Part shown: one piece after another, positions 37,093-46,340 of the stretch
How the letters are laid out: each line of letters opens with the position of its first letter
How positions within the stretch are numbered: the stretch's first letter is position 1
Translations under genes and position numbers: made by a program
DNA from: Jeongeupia sp. USM3
Lineage (GTDB): Bacteria; Pseudomonadota; Gammaproteobacteria; Burkholderiales; Chitinibacteraceae
Assembly: GCF_001808185.1 (NCBI RefSeq)
Contig: NZ_CP017668.1
Span: 310,001 to 374,000, forward strand
Length of the DNA stretch: 64,000 nt
Reading direction: 5' to 3'
The notes under the pieces: model-generated
What the model was told of the DNA's origin: nothing
Database searches by the model: none
The model's input: the letters and a program-made list of their open reading frames with translations, nothing else

Positions 37093-40000
37093 ATGACCGC
37101 CCCTCGGCAAGCCGCTTTCGTCCCTTATTCCAAAGAAATCATTGCCGATACGCGAGCTGCAGTGGGTGGTTTTGATGCCTGGCTACGCAAGCTCACCGAC
37201 AATCACGTCACGCTGGACGATTTGCAAAATGTTGCTGGTGCGCTGCCGGTTGTGGGCAATCTGATCGCCGCTGGCGATCTGCTGGTTGATTTGTACGAGA
37301 TTTCGCAAAAGCGGGACAAAGCGGACTTCGTCGATTGGATGGGCGTCGGCATCAATGGCATTGGTCTGATTCCAGCCCCTGGTACCGCTGCACTGCGGGT
37401 CACCATGCGTCCGGTCTTGGGTGGTGTACGCATGGCACTCATCCGCTCGGGCAAAGTGATTGGCCCGGCGCTCGTGGATACGATCGTTGCCCATATTTTG
37501 GCAAGCAAGGCACTGGCTGAAAAAGTGGAAGACGCAGTGCAGAAAATGATGACCGTGCTGCCCGGCGTGCTAAAGGATGTCGCCGATTTCGTGAGCAAAG
37601 TCATCGACCAGTTTGCCGGCTTTCTGCGGCAAATTGTGACCGGTCAGGTTGGCAAATATCGCGCGGTGCCCAAGGGGGCGGTGCCGGGCAAAGGCAGTTT
37701 CGTGCGTAACCCCCAAGTGCAGCTCAAGAGCATGTTTGGCGCGGTTTGTGCGTTCTATCGCGAAGCGGCGACCGCCGTCGCGTCCAAAGCCGCTTCGATG
37801 ATGCTGAACGAAAAGGCCAAGAAAACCATCCTGGGCTTGCTCGACTACCTGACCAAATCGCTCAAGCCCATGATCGCCGGCAAGATCACGGCCCTGGCGA
37901 GCGAGACTGCAAAAGACAGTCTGATGGCGCTGCTCAAGCTGTTGCTGGCCGCCATTAAAAAGCGCTTTAGCAAAGCCAAGGCCCAAGGCGCCGCACTACC
38001 GGGCAAGCGCGGCAAGGTCGTGCACCGACAAGACCAAAAAACCATGGAGTACACCAGCAAGCAGGAGGCCGCAGCACGCAGTGCCAATAGCTGCAAATCC
38101 TGCGCGGGCGGTGCCAGCAGCGCCAACAAATCCAAGCACTCGATTGGCTACGCCTTGGGTGACGAGACGCTCTCGCATACCGATTTCGTACTGCCTGGCG
38201 TGATGCCCTTGGTCTGGCTGCGCACCTACAATTCTCGTTTGGCAATGTTTGACGATGGCGAGTTGGGCGCACGCTGGATTACGGCACAGACCACCCGCTT
38301 TGACCTGGTCGTCGAAGACGGCAGCGGCAAGTTGGTCTACCACGACGCCGAGGGTCGCACGCTCGAGTACCCAGCGCTGGAAGTCGGTGCACATCACCAG
38401 GATCGCACCGAAGGGTTGATGCTCAGCCGCGTAGCCGAAGACCTGCTGACGGTCACCCGCGGTCACGAGCTGCTCGAAGTGTATGAGCTGCATGGTCAAC
38501 GCTTCCAACTGGCGCTGCTGAAAGACCGGGCCGGCAACACGTTGGCGCAAAGCTACGACGCAACGGGCCGGCTGACACGCATCGTTTTGGGCGACGGTAG
38601 CGGTGCGGTACTGGAGCGTGATGATGCCGGCCGAATCAGCCGCATTCTGTCGCTCCCCACCGACGATGCGCCGATCCCGCGGGTGCTGGCCAGTTACGTC
38701 TACGACGCCCAGGGCGACCTGGTTTCGGCAACCGACGAGAATGGCCACACCCGTGAATACCGCTATCAGCACCACCTGATTACCCGCTACACCGATCGTA
38801 CGGGGCGTGGCATCAATCTGGAATGGGACGGCGTGACCGCCTCTGCTCGGGCCATTCGCGAATATGCCGATGGCGGCAGCGATGAAATCCGTCTGCGCTG
38901 GGACGACAATATCCGCCTCACCGTGGTGACCGACGCGTACGGTGGCGAAACCTGGTACTACGCCGATTTGCTGGGTTTCACCTATCGGGTGATTTACCCC
39001 GACTTCAGCGAAGAATGGTTCTTCCGAGATGATCACAAAAACCTGATCAAGCATACCCATCCCGACGGCACCAACGACCGTTACGCCTACGACGAGCGCG
39101 ACAACCTGGTTGAGCACATCCGCCCCGACGGCAGCATGGTGCGGATGGTCTACGACGCGCAAGATCAGCTGATCGAGATCATCGACCCGCTGGAATACAG
39201 CTGGCGACGGCAGTACGACGACAAGGGCAATCTGGCCAAGGAAATCGACCCCAAAGGCCGCGAAACCCAGTACGCCTACAATGCGCAAGGCCTGCCGGTG
39301 CAGATCAAGGATGCCAAGGGCGGCGTCAAGCAATTGGCCTACAACGCCAGCGGCCAGCTGCTGAGCTATACCGATTGCTCCGGCAAAGCCACGAGTTGGC
39401 AATATGATGCACGCGGCCGCGTGCAGACCGCGACCGATGCGGCCGGTGGCCTCACGCAATATCACTACGGCAAGGATGGCAACCTCGCCAGTGTGCAAAA
39501 CCCGGACGGCAGTTGGAGCAAGCTGGAGTACGACGCCGAGGGGCGGCTGCTTACCCACACCGATACGCTGGATCGTGCCACCCGCTACGGCTATGACAAG
39601 GCCGGCCGCATCAGTGCCCGAACCGATGCGCTGAATCAGCAGCTGGGTTACAGCTACGACAAGCTCGGCCGGCTGACCACGCTGGTGAATGAAAACGGCG
39701 ACAGCTACCGCTTCGCCTATGATCCGGTCGGCCGGCTGCTGGAAGAAACCGCCTTCGACGGCATGCGCACCGCCTACCAGTACGAAACCGCCAGTGACCG
39801 GCTGCTGAGCGTGAACGAAGCCGGCCAGCAAACCGATCTCGACTACGATCATTCGGGCCGGCTGCTGCGCCGCCGTAGCGGCGCCAGCGAAGAAAGCTTC
39901 CGCTACGACCCGCTGGGGCGACTGGCCGAAGCGCGCAATCGCTACAGCACCGTGCATTTCTGGTTTGACGAAGTCGGCAGCCTCGATCGGGAAAGCCATC

Positions 40001-41658
40001 ACTACCGGCTGTTCGGGCAAACCCGCCAGTTCGACTGGCGGCACGAATACGACGAACTCGACAACCGCATTGCTAGCGTGCGCCCGGACGGCAGCCGGGT
40101 CGACTGGCTGACCTACGGCAGCGGCCATGTCCACGGCGTGTTGTGGAATAGCAAGGAGCTTGCCAGCTTCGAGCGTGACGACCTGCACCGCGAAACCGCG
40201 CGCACGCTGGCCAACCGGCTCAGCACCACCACCGAGTACGACGCCATGGGGCGCGTCCTGCAGCAGCAGGTCAGCGGTGCCACGCAGATCAACCGCCGCT
40301 ACCGTTACGACCTGGTCGACCAGTTGCTCAGCATCAGCGACAGCCGCAGCGGCGATACCAGCTACCGCTACGACCCGGTCGGTCGGCTATTGGCTGCGGT
40401 CAGTCCCCAGCATAGCGAAAGCTTCGCTTTCGACCCGGCCAGCAACGTGGTCGACCCCGGTCGTCCGCAGCAAGCCCGCAGCAGCGCCGCGACCAGCGGC
40501 AGCACGCTCCCACCGCAGGTGCCCAAGGCATTGGGCAACCTGCTCAAAGACTATGCCGGCACACACTTCGACTACGACGCGCGCGGCAATCTGATCCGAA
40601 AGCAGAACGGTGGCGAGGTCAGCCGCTTCAGCTGGGACGAGTTCAACCGACTGACAAAGGCAGAAACCGAAAAGGGCCGCGCTGAATATGCCTACGACGC
40701 GTTCGGCCGTCGTATCGGCAAGCAAACCGCCGGCGCCACCACGCTATTCCTGTGGGATGGTGACGTACTGGCGAGCGAAGATGATGGCACAACGCAACGT
40801 CATTACTTATTCGAAGCCAATTCATTCGTGCCACTGGCGCAGGTGGTGCAGCGGGACGGGCAAAAACACACTGGCTACTACCACGTTGACCACCTCGGCA
40901 CGCCGCAACTCTTGACCGACGCCGCCGGCCAGATCGCCTGGAGTGCCGAATACAAGGCTTGGGGTGAGGCAAAAGAAGCAATCAGCGATGCCGCCAAGGC
41001 TGCCGGGATGCAAAACCCGCTGCGCTTCCAGGGCCAGTATGCGGACGAGGAGACCGGGCTACACTACAACCGCCATCGCTACTACGATCCGGAAGTCGGC
41101 CGGTTTGTGAGCAAGGACCCGATTGGTTTGCTGGGTGGGTTGAATACGCATGCATATGCGCCAAATCCAGTGGGATGGGTGGACCCGCGCGGCCTTGCTC
41201 CGTCGAAACCGAATGCAGGTAAAAAGTGCCAGAAATGTGATCCATGCGCTGGGAAAGATCCAGCAAAAACCGCGAAAAGCTGGCAAGGAACCGCGCCCTA
41301 TAGTGGCGTTGATTCATATAGAAACACGGTGGTAAAAAAGGGGACGGTTTTACATACACTTTACCCACATGGAAATGCGCCAGGGAATTACTTGGTGAAA
41401 TCAACAGAAGTCTTGAAAAACGGAAATGCTAAAGATTACAATGATGCACTGCAACTTTCTCACGAAGGCAATACACCTGGAGCACGACCGATGCGAACTA
41501 GTGTTCATGCATACGTGGTAAAAGAAGATACCTGCATGGCAGTAGGGGCCGCGAGGGCGAATCCGCATTTGGGCGCCGGCGGCGGGGTTCAATATTTCAT
41601 CGAGAATGGCGACAAGGGCAATTTAATTGATACTGGAAAGATGGTTAAATTATCATGA
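37093..41658 (+). CDS. Rhs-repeat polymorphic toxin (T6SS effector)
   Basis: A 1521-residue Rhs protein. Residues 1-330 form a partly hydrophobic N-terminal region with no PAAR motif. A DUF6531-type segment (HSIGYALGDETLSHTDFVLPG, near 350) opens the YD-repeat shell (about 400-1330), which closes with YYDPEVGRFVSKDPIGLLGG and VDPRGL, with Asp1364 at the self-cleavage site. The 153-residue toxin tip follows (KCQKCDPC, YSGVDSYRN, GNAPGNYLV, ANPHLGAGGGVQYFIENG). I do not recognise the tip's activity; an ADP-ribosyltransferase-type fold is a low-confidence guess. DNA turns AT-rich at the tip, as expected for exchangeable cassettes. Confidence 0.92.
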   Translation: MTAPRQAAFVPYSKEIIADTRAAVGGFDAWLRKLTDNHVTLDDLQNVAGALPVVGNLIAAGDLLVDLYEISQKRDKADFVDWMGVGINGIGLIPAPGTAALRVTMRPVLGGVRMALIRSGKVIGPALVDTIVAHILASKALAEKVEDAVQKMMTVLPGVLKDVADFVSKVIDQFAGFLRQIVTGQVGKYRAVPKGAVPGKGSFVRNPQVQLKSMFGAVCAFYREAATAVASKAASMMLNEKAKKTILGLLDYLTKSLKPMIAGKITALASETAKDSLMALLKLLLAAIKKRFSKAKAQGAALPGKRGKVVHRQDQKTMEYTSKQEAAARSANSCKSCAGGASSANKSKHSIGYALGDETLSHTDFVLPGVMPLVWLRTYNSRLAMFDDGELGARWITAQTTRFDLVVEDGSGKLVYHDAEGRTLEYPALEVGAHHQDRTEGLMLSRVAEDLLTVTRGHELLEVYELHGQRFQLALLKDRAGNTLAQSYDATGRLTRIVLGDGSGAVLERDDAGRISRILSLPTDDAPIPRVLASYVYDAQGDLVSATDENGHTREYRYQHHLITRYTDRTGRGINLEWDGVTASARAIREYADGGSDEIRLRWDDNIRLTVVTDAYGGETWYYADLLGFTYRVIYPDFSEEWFFRDDHKNLIKHTHPDGTNDRYAYDERDNLVEHIRPDGSMVRMVYDAQDQLIEIIDPLEYSWRRQYDDKGNLAKEIDPKGRETQYAYNAQGLPVQIKDAKGGVKQLAYNASGQLLSYTDCSGKATSWQYDARGRVQTATDAAGGLTQYHYGKDGNLASVQNPDGSWSKLEYDAEGRLLTHTDTLDRATRYGYDKAGRISARTDALNQQLGYSYDKLGRLTTLVNENGDSYRFAYDPVGRLLEETAFDGMRTAYQYETASDRLLSVNEAGQQTDLDYDHSGRLLRRRSGASEESFRYDPLGRLAEARNRYSTVHFWFDEVGSLDRESHHYRLFGQTRQFDWRHEYDELDNRIASVRPDGSRVDWLTYGSGHVHGVLWNSKELASFERDDLHRETARTLANRLSTTTEYDAMGRVLQQQVSGATQINRRYRYDLVDQLLSISDSRSGDTSYRYDPVGRLLAAVSPQHSESFAFDPASNVVDPGRPQQARSSAATSGSTLPPQVPKALGNLLKDYAGTHFDYDARGNLIRKQNGGEVSRFSWDEFNRLTKAETEKGRAEYAYDAFGRRIGKQTAGATTLFLWDGDVLASEDDGTTQRHYLFEANSFVPLAQVVQRDGQKHTGYYHVDHLGTPQLLTDAAGQIAWSAEYKAWGEAKEAISDAAKAAGMQNPLRFQGQYADEETGLHYNRHRYYDPEVGRFVSKDPIGLLGGLNTHAYAPNPVGWVDPRGLAPSKPNAGKKCQKCDPCAGKDPAKTAKSWQGTAPYSGVDSYRNTVVKKGTVLHTLYPHGNAPGNYLVKSTEVLKNGNAKDYNDALQLSHEGNTPGARPMRTSVHAYVVKEDTCMAVGAARANPHLGAGGGVQYFIENGDKGNLIDTGKMVKLS

Positions 41659-42101
41659 AGCCTAATTTCATGGTTGACGACTTGGGAGTTACTCTCAATG
41701 GCCTGAGGCTTGCTGTTGTCGATTCAGGTCTCCTGAAAGAACAGTTGCGGAGAGCTGGATCTAAGGAAATGGTAAATGGAAATTATGTTTATTATTACCT
41801 CGACGTAGAGTTTCTTTCAGAGCCGTTCCTGCTCTGTTGCAGGTTTGACAAGGGAGAGATAGCGTCGATATGGTTAAAATGGTTATCCGGTAGTTGTGCC
41901 AAGCTTGGATTCGATTCCACTGAGGCGCAGCTACTTTCCGATACCAATCACATAAAAAATCGCATCCGCAAAACAAACTTATTTTCCTTGGTCGAAGAAG
42001 GATATAATTTTGCAGTTTTTTCCTTCAAGAAAGGAGTATTAAGAATTGGAGCGTCATTGCAAAATTTTGAAGTAAACATTGAAATTTTTGCAAAAAAATA
42101 A
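41655..42101 (+). CDS. Candidate immunity protein to the Rhs toxin
   Basis: A 148-residue cytosolic protein starting inside the stop of the toxin gene (ATGA), the usual position of the cognate immunity gene. The sequence (VTLNGLRLAVVDSGLL, then YVYYYLDVEFLSEPFLLC) matches no family I know. Low GC content like the toxin tip supports joint transfer. Function is inferred from position only. Confidence 0.7.
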   Translation: MKPNFMVDDLGVTLNGLRLAVVDSGLLKEQLRRAGSKEMVNGNYVYYYLDVEFLSEPFLLCCRFDKGEIASIWLKWLSGSCAKLGFDSTEAQLLSDTNHIKNRIRKTNLFSLVEEGYNFAVFSFKKGVLRIGASLQNFEVNIEIFAKK

Positions 42102-42177
42102 TCGATATTTATTTTAGAGAAACTCAGAATTTCATTGTGACTTTGAGTCGTCATTCTTATGATCCAACAAAAATTAA

Positions 42178-42288
42178 GTTAATGCCGCGGTGCAGCACAA
42201 GCAGCGGGGCCAGTACAAGGTACCCTACGCCTCAATCAGCAGGGTAGATTCAAAAAACTCAACTGTCGATAGAGGGTTTTATGAGTAA
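42178..42288 (+). pseudogene. Orphan toxin-tip remnant
   Basis: A 36-codon frame without a start (VNAAVQHKQRGQYKVPYASI, then SRVDSKNSTVDRGFYE) whose stop overlaps the ATG of the next gene by a few bases. It looks like the extreme C-terminus of a displaced Rhs toxin left beside its immunity gene. It is too short to confirm by similarity. Confidence 0.45.
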
Positions 42289-42517
42289 ATTATTTGTGCT
42301 GAGGGGTGTTTTAGCCAGTCCAAGCAAACATAACGGATGGCTATGCCTTAAAGGTATCCCTGCTCTGTTGAATTCGGAATGTTTGTTTTACGTTGCCAAT
42401 CTCGAACTCAGCCCAGAGGAGGAGGTTGCTGAGTGCGAAGAGACCAAAAATCTTGGTTGGATATCCACTATTTCAAGAGGGGATATTGAAGATATTGTTG
42501 GCAATGTAGATCAGTAA
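42281..42517 (+). CDS. Small protein, candidate orphan immunity
   Basis: Seventy-eight residues, acidic, no membrane segment (MSKLFVLRGVLASPSKHNGW, then EEEVAECEETKNLGWIS). Its ATG overlaps the end of the toxin-tip remnant in the -1 frame, as toxin-immunity pairs do. I infer an immunity role from that alone. Confidence 0.5.
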   Translation: MSKLFVLRGVLASPSKHNGWLCLKGIPALLNSECLFYVANLELSPEEEVAECEETKNLGWISTISRGDIEDIVGNVDQ

Positions 42518-42591
42518 TTGGATGTGGCTGAGTTGAGTGATTATTTAATGGCACTAAATTACTACATTGAAAATGATGCATTCATCGAGTT

Positions 42592-43584
42592 TTGAACTCA
42601 GCGCCTTTGTTGCACGAGCTTGTGTCTGAGCTCCGCCGAGCCGAGCAACTGGCTGGATTGACTGCCTTGGCTGCGGCGCGAGGCGGCCGATGCTTGTCGT
42701 CGATTTACACCAATGCGGATACCACGCTCGTATGGCAGTGCGCGCAAGGCCATGTTTGGCCTGCTCGTCCCCGAAACATCCGTTCGGGGCAGTGGTGTCC
42801 ACAGTGTGCGCGGGATGCTCGGAAACCGGATGTCTCCGCCTTGGCGGCGAAGCGGGGCGGATGGTGTTTGTCGGCCTACATCGATCAGCGCACGCCGCTG
42901 TTATGGCGTTGCGGCGAGGGGCACGAATGGCACACCAGGACTAGCACCATATTGCAAGGTGCCTGGTGTCCGACCTGCGCGCGCATGTCGCGGCAGCTCG
43001 GGCTCGCTGCTATGCAAGCGCTGGCGGCAGAGAGGCAAGGCCACTGTCTGTCCAGACGTTACGTCGGTAGCCAGGCCAAGCTGAAATGGCAATGTGCCCA
43101 AGGTCATCAATGGCACGCCGTGCCCAGCTCGATCCGGCAGGGGCGCTGGTGTCCGCAGTGCGGCCATGATGCCCACCTCTTGGGACTCGACCGGATGCAG
43201 CAGCTTGCCCACCAACATGGGGGCGAGTGCGTATCGACGGCTTACGTCGATGTCTGGACCCCGTTGCATTGGCGCTGCGCCAACGGACACGAGTGGATGA
43301 ATCGCCCCAGGAATATCATCGCCGGCCATTGGTGCCAGATCTGTAACGGCCGGCGTCTGTCAATCGAGCAGATGCAAGCCTTGGCTCGATCGCGCGGCGG
43401 ATATTGCCTGAGCGCCGTCTATGTCAACAGCGAGACCAAGCTGACTTGGTCCTGCGCCTATGGCCACGACTGGCAAGCAAGGCCATCCTTGGTCAAGCGG
43501 GGGTCATGGTGCCCGGAATGTGCGCGAGCCGGTGGCGGGCGACGGCGTAGGCCCAAGGCCGGTGTGGTGCCGATCCTATTGTGA
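42592..43584 (+). CDS. Five-repeat zinc-ribbon protein
   Basis: About 330 residues made of five tandem 55-residue repeats, each reading ALAxxRGGxCLSxxY, then LxWxCxxGHxW, then IxxGxWCPxC. Each unit has four cysteines and one conserved His, suited to bind zinc. The repeat type resembles the DUF4379/probable zinc-ribbon family, which is often fused to or placed beside nucleases. No nuclease domain is fused here. The start is uncertain: the frame opens at TTG 42592 with no good ribosome site, and a GTG lies at 42620. The 3' end runs into IS debris, so the C-terminus may be altered. Confidence 0.75.
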   Translation: MNSAPLLHELVSELRRAEQLAGLTALAAARGGRCLSSIYTNADTTLVWQCAQGHVWPARPRNIRSGQWCPQCARDARKPDVSALAAKRGGWCLSAYIDQRTPLLWRCGEGHEWHTRTSTILQGAWCPTCARMSRQLGLAAMQALAAERQGHCLSRRYVGSQAKLKWQCAQGHQWHAVPSSIRQGRWCPQCGHDAHLLGLDRMQQLAHQHGGECVSTAYVDVWTPLHWRCANGHEWMNRPRNIIAGHWCQICNGRRLSIEQMQALARSRGGYCLSAVYVNSETKLTWSCAYGHDWQARPSLVKRGSWCPECARAGGGRRRRPKAGVVPILL

Positions 43585-43716
43585 TTTCGGGCGACCAGCT
43601 AGATGCTGCGGCCGGGCTCGAAGCGCTCGCACCACGCTCAGCTTCTCGTCGATGGACCAGCGCCGTCGGCGCTCGTGGCCGAGGACTTCGACCGTTCTGT
43701 CGTTACTGTCGGTCAT
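43576..43716 (-). pseudogene. IS3/IS66-type transposase orfA fragment
   Basis: The minus strand reads MTDSNDRTVEVLGHERRRR then WSIDEKLSVVRALR, the N-terminus of an IS3- or IS66-type OrfA/TnpA helix-turn-helix protein. After that the family sequence continues only in another frame (FEPGRSI, stop, LVARNH), so there is a frameshift plus a nonsense codon. The rest of the IS is gone. It overlaps the 3' end of the zinc-ribbon gene. The stretch 43717-43916 holds no gene. Confidence 0.7.
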
Positions 43717-43916
43717 GAACACAACCGTATGCATATCCCTAGTTTTAAGTGGGAACAGCTGGCCGGTGTTTCAGGGGGGGCTCGCCCAGTCGATACCGAT
43801 GTGCAAGCTGGGGCTGATCGCATTGCTGCTAATTTTCCACGGTAAGGATGTGCTGCTTGCTCATCAGTGATGGCGTCCTTTTTCCACGCTACTGTATCGG
43901 CGGGATACTATTCTGC

Positions 43917-44261
43917 ATGACCGACAAGCAAATTTACCTACGTTTTCTGCGGATGGCTGAGGCGATTCGTGATCTGCCATCGTTCCCTGCGCTGGATGTC
44001 GTGGAGGAGCGCTTGCTGAATGTGTTTGCTGTAGCTTGGGGGGAACGCAGGAAAATCACGGTACTGGAGGCCATGCGCTTACTTCCAGATGTGTCTGAAA
44101 GCACGGTGCATCGCCGCCTGAAATCATTGCGCGCAAAAGGAATGCTAACTCTGATTGCGGATGCCGATGATGGCAGGACACGCTATGTAGAACCTACGTC
44201 GCTTGCCGACTCCTATTTTGAGAGGCTGGCAGCCTGCATGGAGAAGGCTCAACGTGAATAA
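43917..44261 (+). CDS. Winged-helix transcriptional regulator
   Basis: A 114-residue helix-turn-helix protein with MarR-like layout: ITVLEAMRLLPDVSESTVHRRLKSLRAKGMLTLIADADDGR is the DNA-recognition part (about 55-95), quoted only to locate it by its SESTVHRRL core. The start at ATG 43917 is the first sensible one. It may control the membrane protein gene that follows after 36 bp. Target and signal are unknown. Confidence 0.72.
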   Translation: MTDKQIYLRFLRMAEAIRDLPSFPALDVVEERLLNVFAVAWGERRKITVLEAMRLLPDVSESTVHRRLKSLRAKGMLTLIADADDGRTRYVEPTSLADSYFERLAACMEKAQRE

Positions 44262-44297
44262 TCCGGTATCGTTTGATTGGCTTTGGCAAACCTTCCA

Positions 44298-44846
44298 ATG
44301 AAAATACTGCATTCCGTGATCGTCGTAACTGGCGTAGCTTTGCTTTACTGGGTATTTTTCCGTTTGAATATGCTCATTGTTGCCCATCACTCGTTCTCGA
44401 CAGGTACCGACTGGATTTTCCTTCCCAGCGGCCTGCGTTTACTGTTTATTCTTTTGTTTGTTGGTGAAGGTGCTATAGGTATCTGTATTGCCTCCATTTT
44501 TATCAGTTACGCCGCGTATTTTCGAGGGGATCTGGTCACTGCTTTTGGTGCCGGACTGATTTCTGGTTTCTCTCCGTTGCTTGCCCGTTTCATTTGCCTT
44601 CAGTATCGCAAACTGACCATCGGTCTCGAAGGTCTGACCGGTCATAGCCTGCTTGAAATCGCAGGTATCTTCGCGGTATTGAGCGCGGTTTTCCACCAAC
44701 TCTGGTTCTATTGGCGTGGCATAAGCAGTGATTTTGCCCAGAGTGCCGTCACTATGATCATCGGGGACTTCTTGGGTACTCTTTTGATGCTCTACGCTGC
44801 TCGGCTGCTTCTCGGGCTGTGGGGGGCTCAAAAACGTTCCCGTTAG
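44298..44846 (+). CDS. Multi-pass membrane protein, function unknown
   Basis: A 182-residue protein with about five transmembrane segments (SVIVVTGVALLYWVFF, LRLLFILLFVGEGAIG, two mid-protein helices and a C-terminal one). The phrase TDWIFLPSGLRLLFILL vaguely recalls MASE1 sensor domains, but no output domain follows. It lies 36 bp after the winged-helix gene, so the pair may form a regulator-membrane unit. AT-rich relative to the core. Confidence 0.65.
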   Translation: MKILHSVIVVTGVALLYWVFFRLNMLIVAHHSFSTGTDWIFLPSGLRLLFILLFVGEGAIGICIASIFISYAAYFRGDLVTAFGAGLISGFSPLLARFICLQYRKLTIGLEGLTGHSLLEIAGIFAVLSAVFHQLWFYWRGISSDFAQSAVTMIIGDFLGTLLMLYAARLLLGLWGAQKRSR

Positions 44847-44854
44847 CCGTCCCC

Positions 44855-45959
44855 TGTTCTCCCCTCCATTACCTGATGATGACGTAGATGTCCAGTCCCG
44901 GACGATTGATCACGCGTTTATGAAATAGATCAGGCCGGTCGCGCGCCCAATCCTTCATGGCCTGAATCGGCGTGCGGTGTTGCAATGCCAATTGCGGCAA
45001 ATGCTGGTTGTACAGCCAGACGTACCGCGCCAGCGTCTGCGCCAGATCCTCGCCCGACTCGAAGCGGTGCGTCGCCAGAACGTCGGCAATCCGGCCGTTG
45101 AAACGCTCGACCATACCGTTGGTTTGCGGGTGCCGCGGCTTGGTCAGGCGGTGCTCGATGCCCAGTGCGGTGCACAGCCGGTCGAATTCATGCTCACCGC
45201 TGGCCTGCTTTTGCTTGTTGAATAGCCGATCGGTGAATTCGCTGCCATTGTCGGTCAACAGCGTCTGCAGCTTGAACGGGACGGCTTTGCTCAGCGCCGC
45301 CAGGAAGGCTCTGGCTGCCGCCGCCGTCTTGTTCGGCTTGACCTGCACGAACACCCAGCGGGTGGCGCGATCAATCGCGACGAACAGGTAACGCCGGCGC
45401 GTTTCATCGGCCATTTGCGGCAGGTATTTGACGTCGACGTGAATGAAGCCCGGTGCATAATCCTTGAAGGGTTTGCTGCGCGGTGACGGTACGGCCGGTT
45501 CGAGCGCCCGCAAGCTGCCAACGCCGTGACGGCGCAGGCAGCGGTCGAGTCCGGAGCGGGAAACCGTCGGCGTGAGGAATTCGCGCACGACCACCAGCAA
45601 ATCATCCAGTCCCAGTTTGAGCAGTTTGCGCAGTTCGACTGCGATGGCTTCCTGGGCTGGGGTCAGTGTCGTCTGCAAGCGGTGCGCCGTATGCGAGCGG
45701 TCCTGCACGGACTCGCGCCGCCGCCACTTGGCAATGGTGGGCGAGCTGACGTTGTAGCGCCGGGCCAGCTCGGCATCGGTGATGCTGGCCGGTGCGGCCT
45801 GGATTTCAGCGCGGACGGCGGGTGTAGTGCGGGCGCGGCGGTGCAACTGGACGATCATCGGTTGGACTCGGAAAGCGAGGTGATCAGCGTAGCCAAAGCC
45901 GAGCGAGCCAGATAGAGCTGCCAGCTTCGGGGGCTTAAATTATCGTCCGGGATGCGACA
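44855..45959 (-). mobile_element. IS481-type insertion sequence
   Basis: About 1.1 kb holding one intact transposase. The ends are tentative: the right end reads TGTCGCATCCCGGACGATAA on the minus strand and the left candidate TGTTCTCCCCTCCATTA on the plus strand, only partly alike. No clear target duplication is seen. Confidence 0.65.
44869..45858 (-). CDS. IS481-family transposase
   Basis: A 329-residue DDE transposase. The N-terminal helix-turn-helix (ITDAELARRYNVSSPTIAKW) precedes the rve catalytic core with FIHVDVKYLP (first Asp), TLLTDNGSEFTD (second Asp) and HPQTNGMVERFNGRI (Glu). The frame is intact, so the element may be active. It points against its island neighbours. Confidence 0.92.
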   Translation of the reverse strand: MIVQLHRRARTTPAVRAEIQAAPASITDAELARRYNVSSPTIAKWRRRESVQDRSHTAHRLQTTLTPAQEAIAVELRKLLKLGLDDLLVVVREFLTPTVSRSGLDRCLRRHGVGSLRALEPAVPSPRSKPFKDYAPGFIHVDVKYLPQMADETRRRYLFVAIDRATRWVFVQVKPNKTAAAARAFLAALSKAVPFKLQTLLTDNGSEFTDRLFNKQKQASGEHEFDRLCTALGIEHRLTKPRHPQTNGMVERFNGRIADVLATHRFESGEDLAQTLARYVWLYNQHLPQLALQHRTPIQAMKDWARDRPDLFHKRVINRPGLDIYVIIR

Positions 45960-46340
45960 CGTAGAGTCCGCTCTTCCAAACGGAGCGGTAATAGAATGCG
46001 CTACTCACCGAAGTACACTTACCCTCTTCCTCTATGACGGTGGCAGCTGCACAACTGTCACCGCATTCCAAGGTACTTTGAGCAGGGCAATCACCAGTCT
46101 AGGTATCTGTTGATACTTTCCTTGGCAGCCGTGGTTTGAAGCGCTGCATTTGACTGTACTTGGCCAGTCGCTGGGCGCTTGCTGAGGCCAGCTTGCTGTT
46201 CTACAACACTGATATAATTGTCAATTTGACAATGACCTGGGAATCAACCATCCTTTGTTAGATGCAGTTAAGGCGTTGCATCTGGTGATGTCGAAACAGG
46301 TTGAGCTTAGCTATTGCTCAAAATTGAGGTCGGGGGATAC
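45960..46340. other. Non-coding region with a palindrome over a -10-like box
   Basis: About 380 bp without a credible gene. At 46217-46233 ATTGTCAA-T-TTGACAAT is a perfect palindrome that overlaps a TATAAT box at 46213-46218, upstream of the 46341 gene. It could be an operator controlling the three-gene cluster downstream. Confidence 0.5.

Noticed and set aside
37996..40188. A 730-codon minus-strand frame inside the Rhs gene
   Set aside because: Repeat-driven antisense shadow of the YD repeats.
38550..40800. Regularly repeated DNA motifs that might suggest a CRISPR array
   Set aside because: They are degenerate YD-repeat codons in frame, with no constant repeat and no spacers.
44869..45858. 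IS481-type transposase as part of the defence or toxin modules
   Set aside because: It is a complete insertion sequence in opposite orientation to its neighbours, with no functional link.
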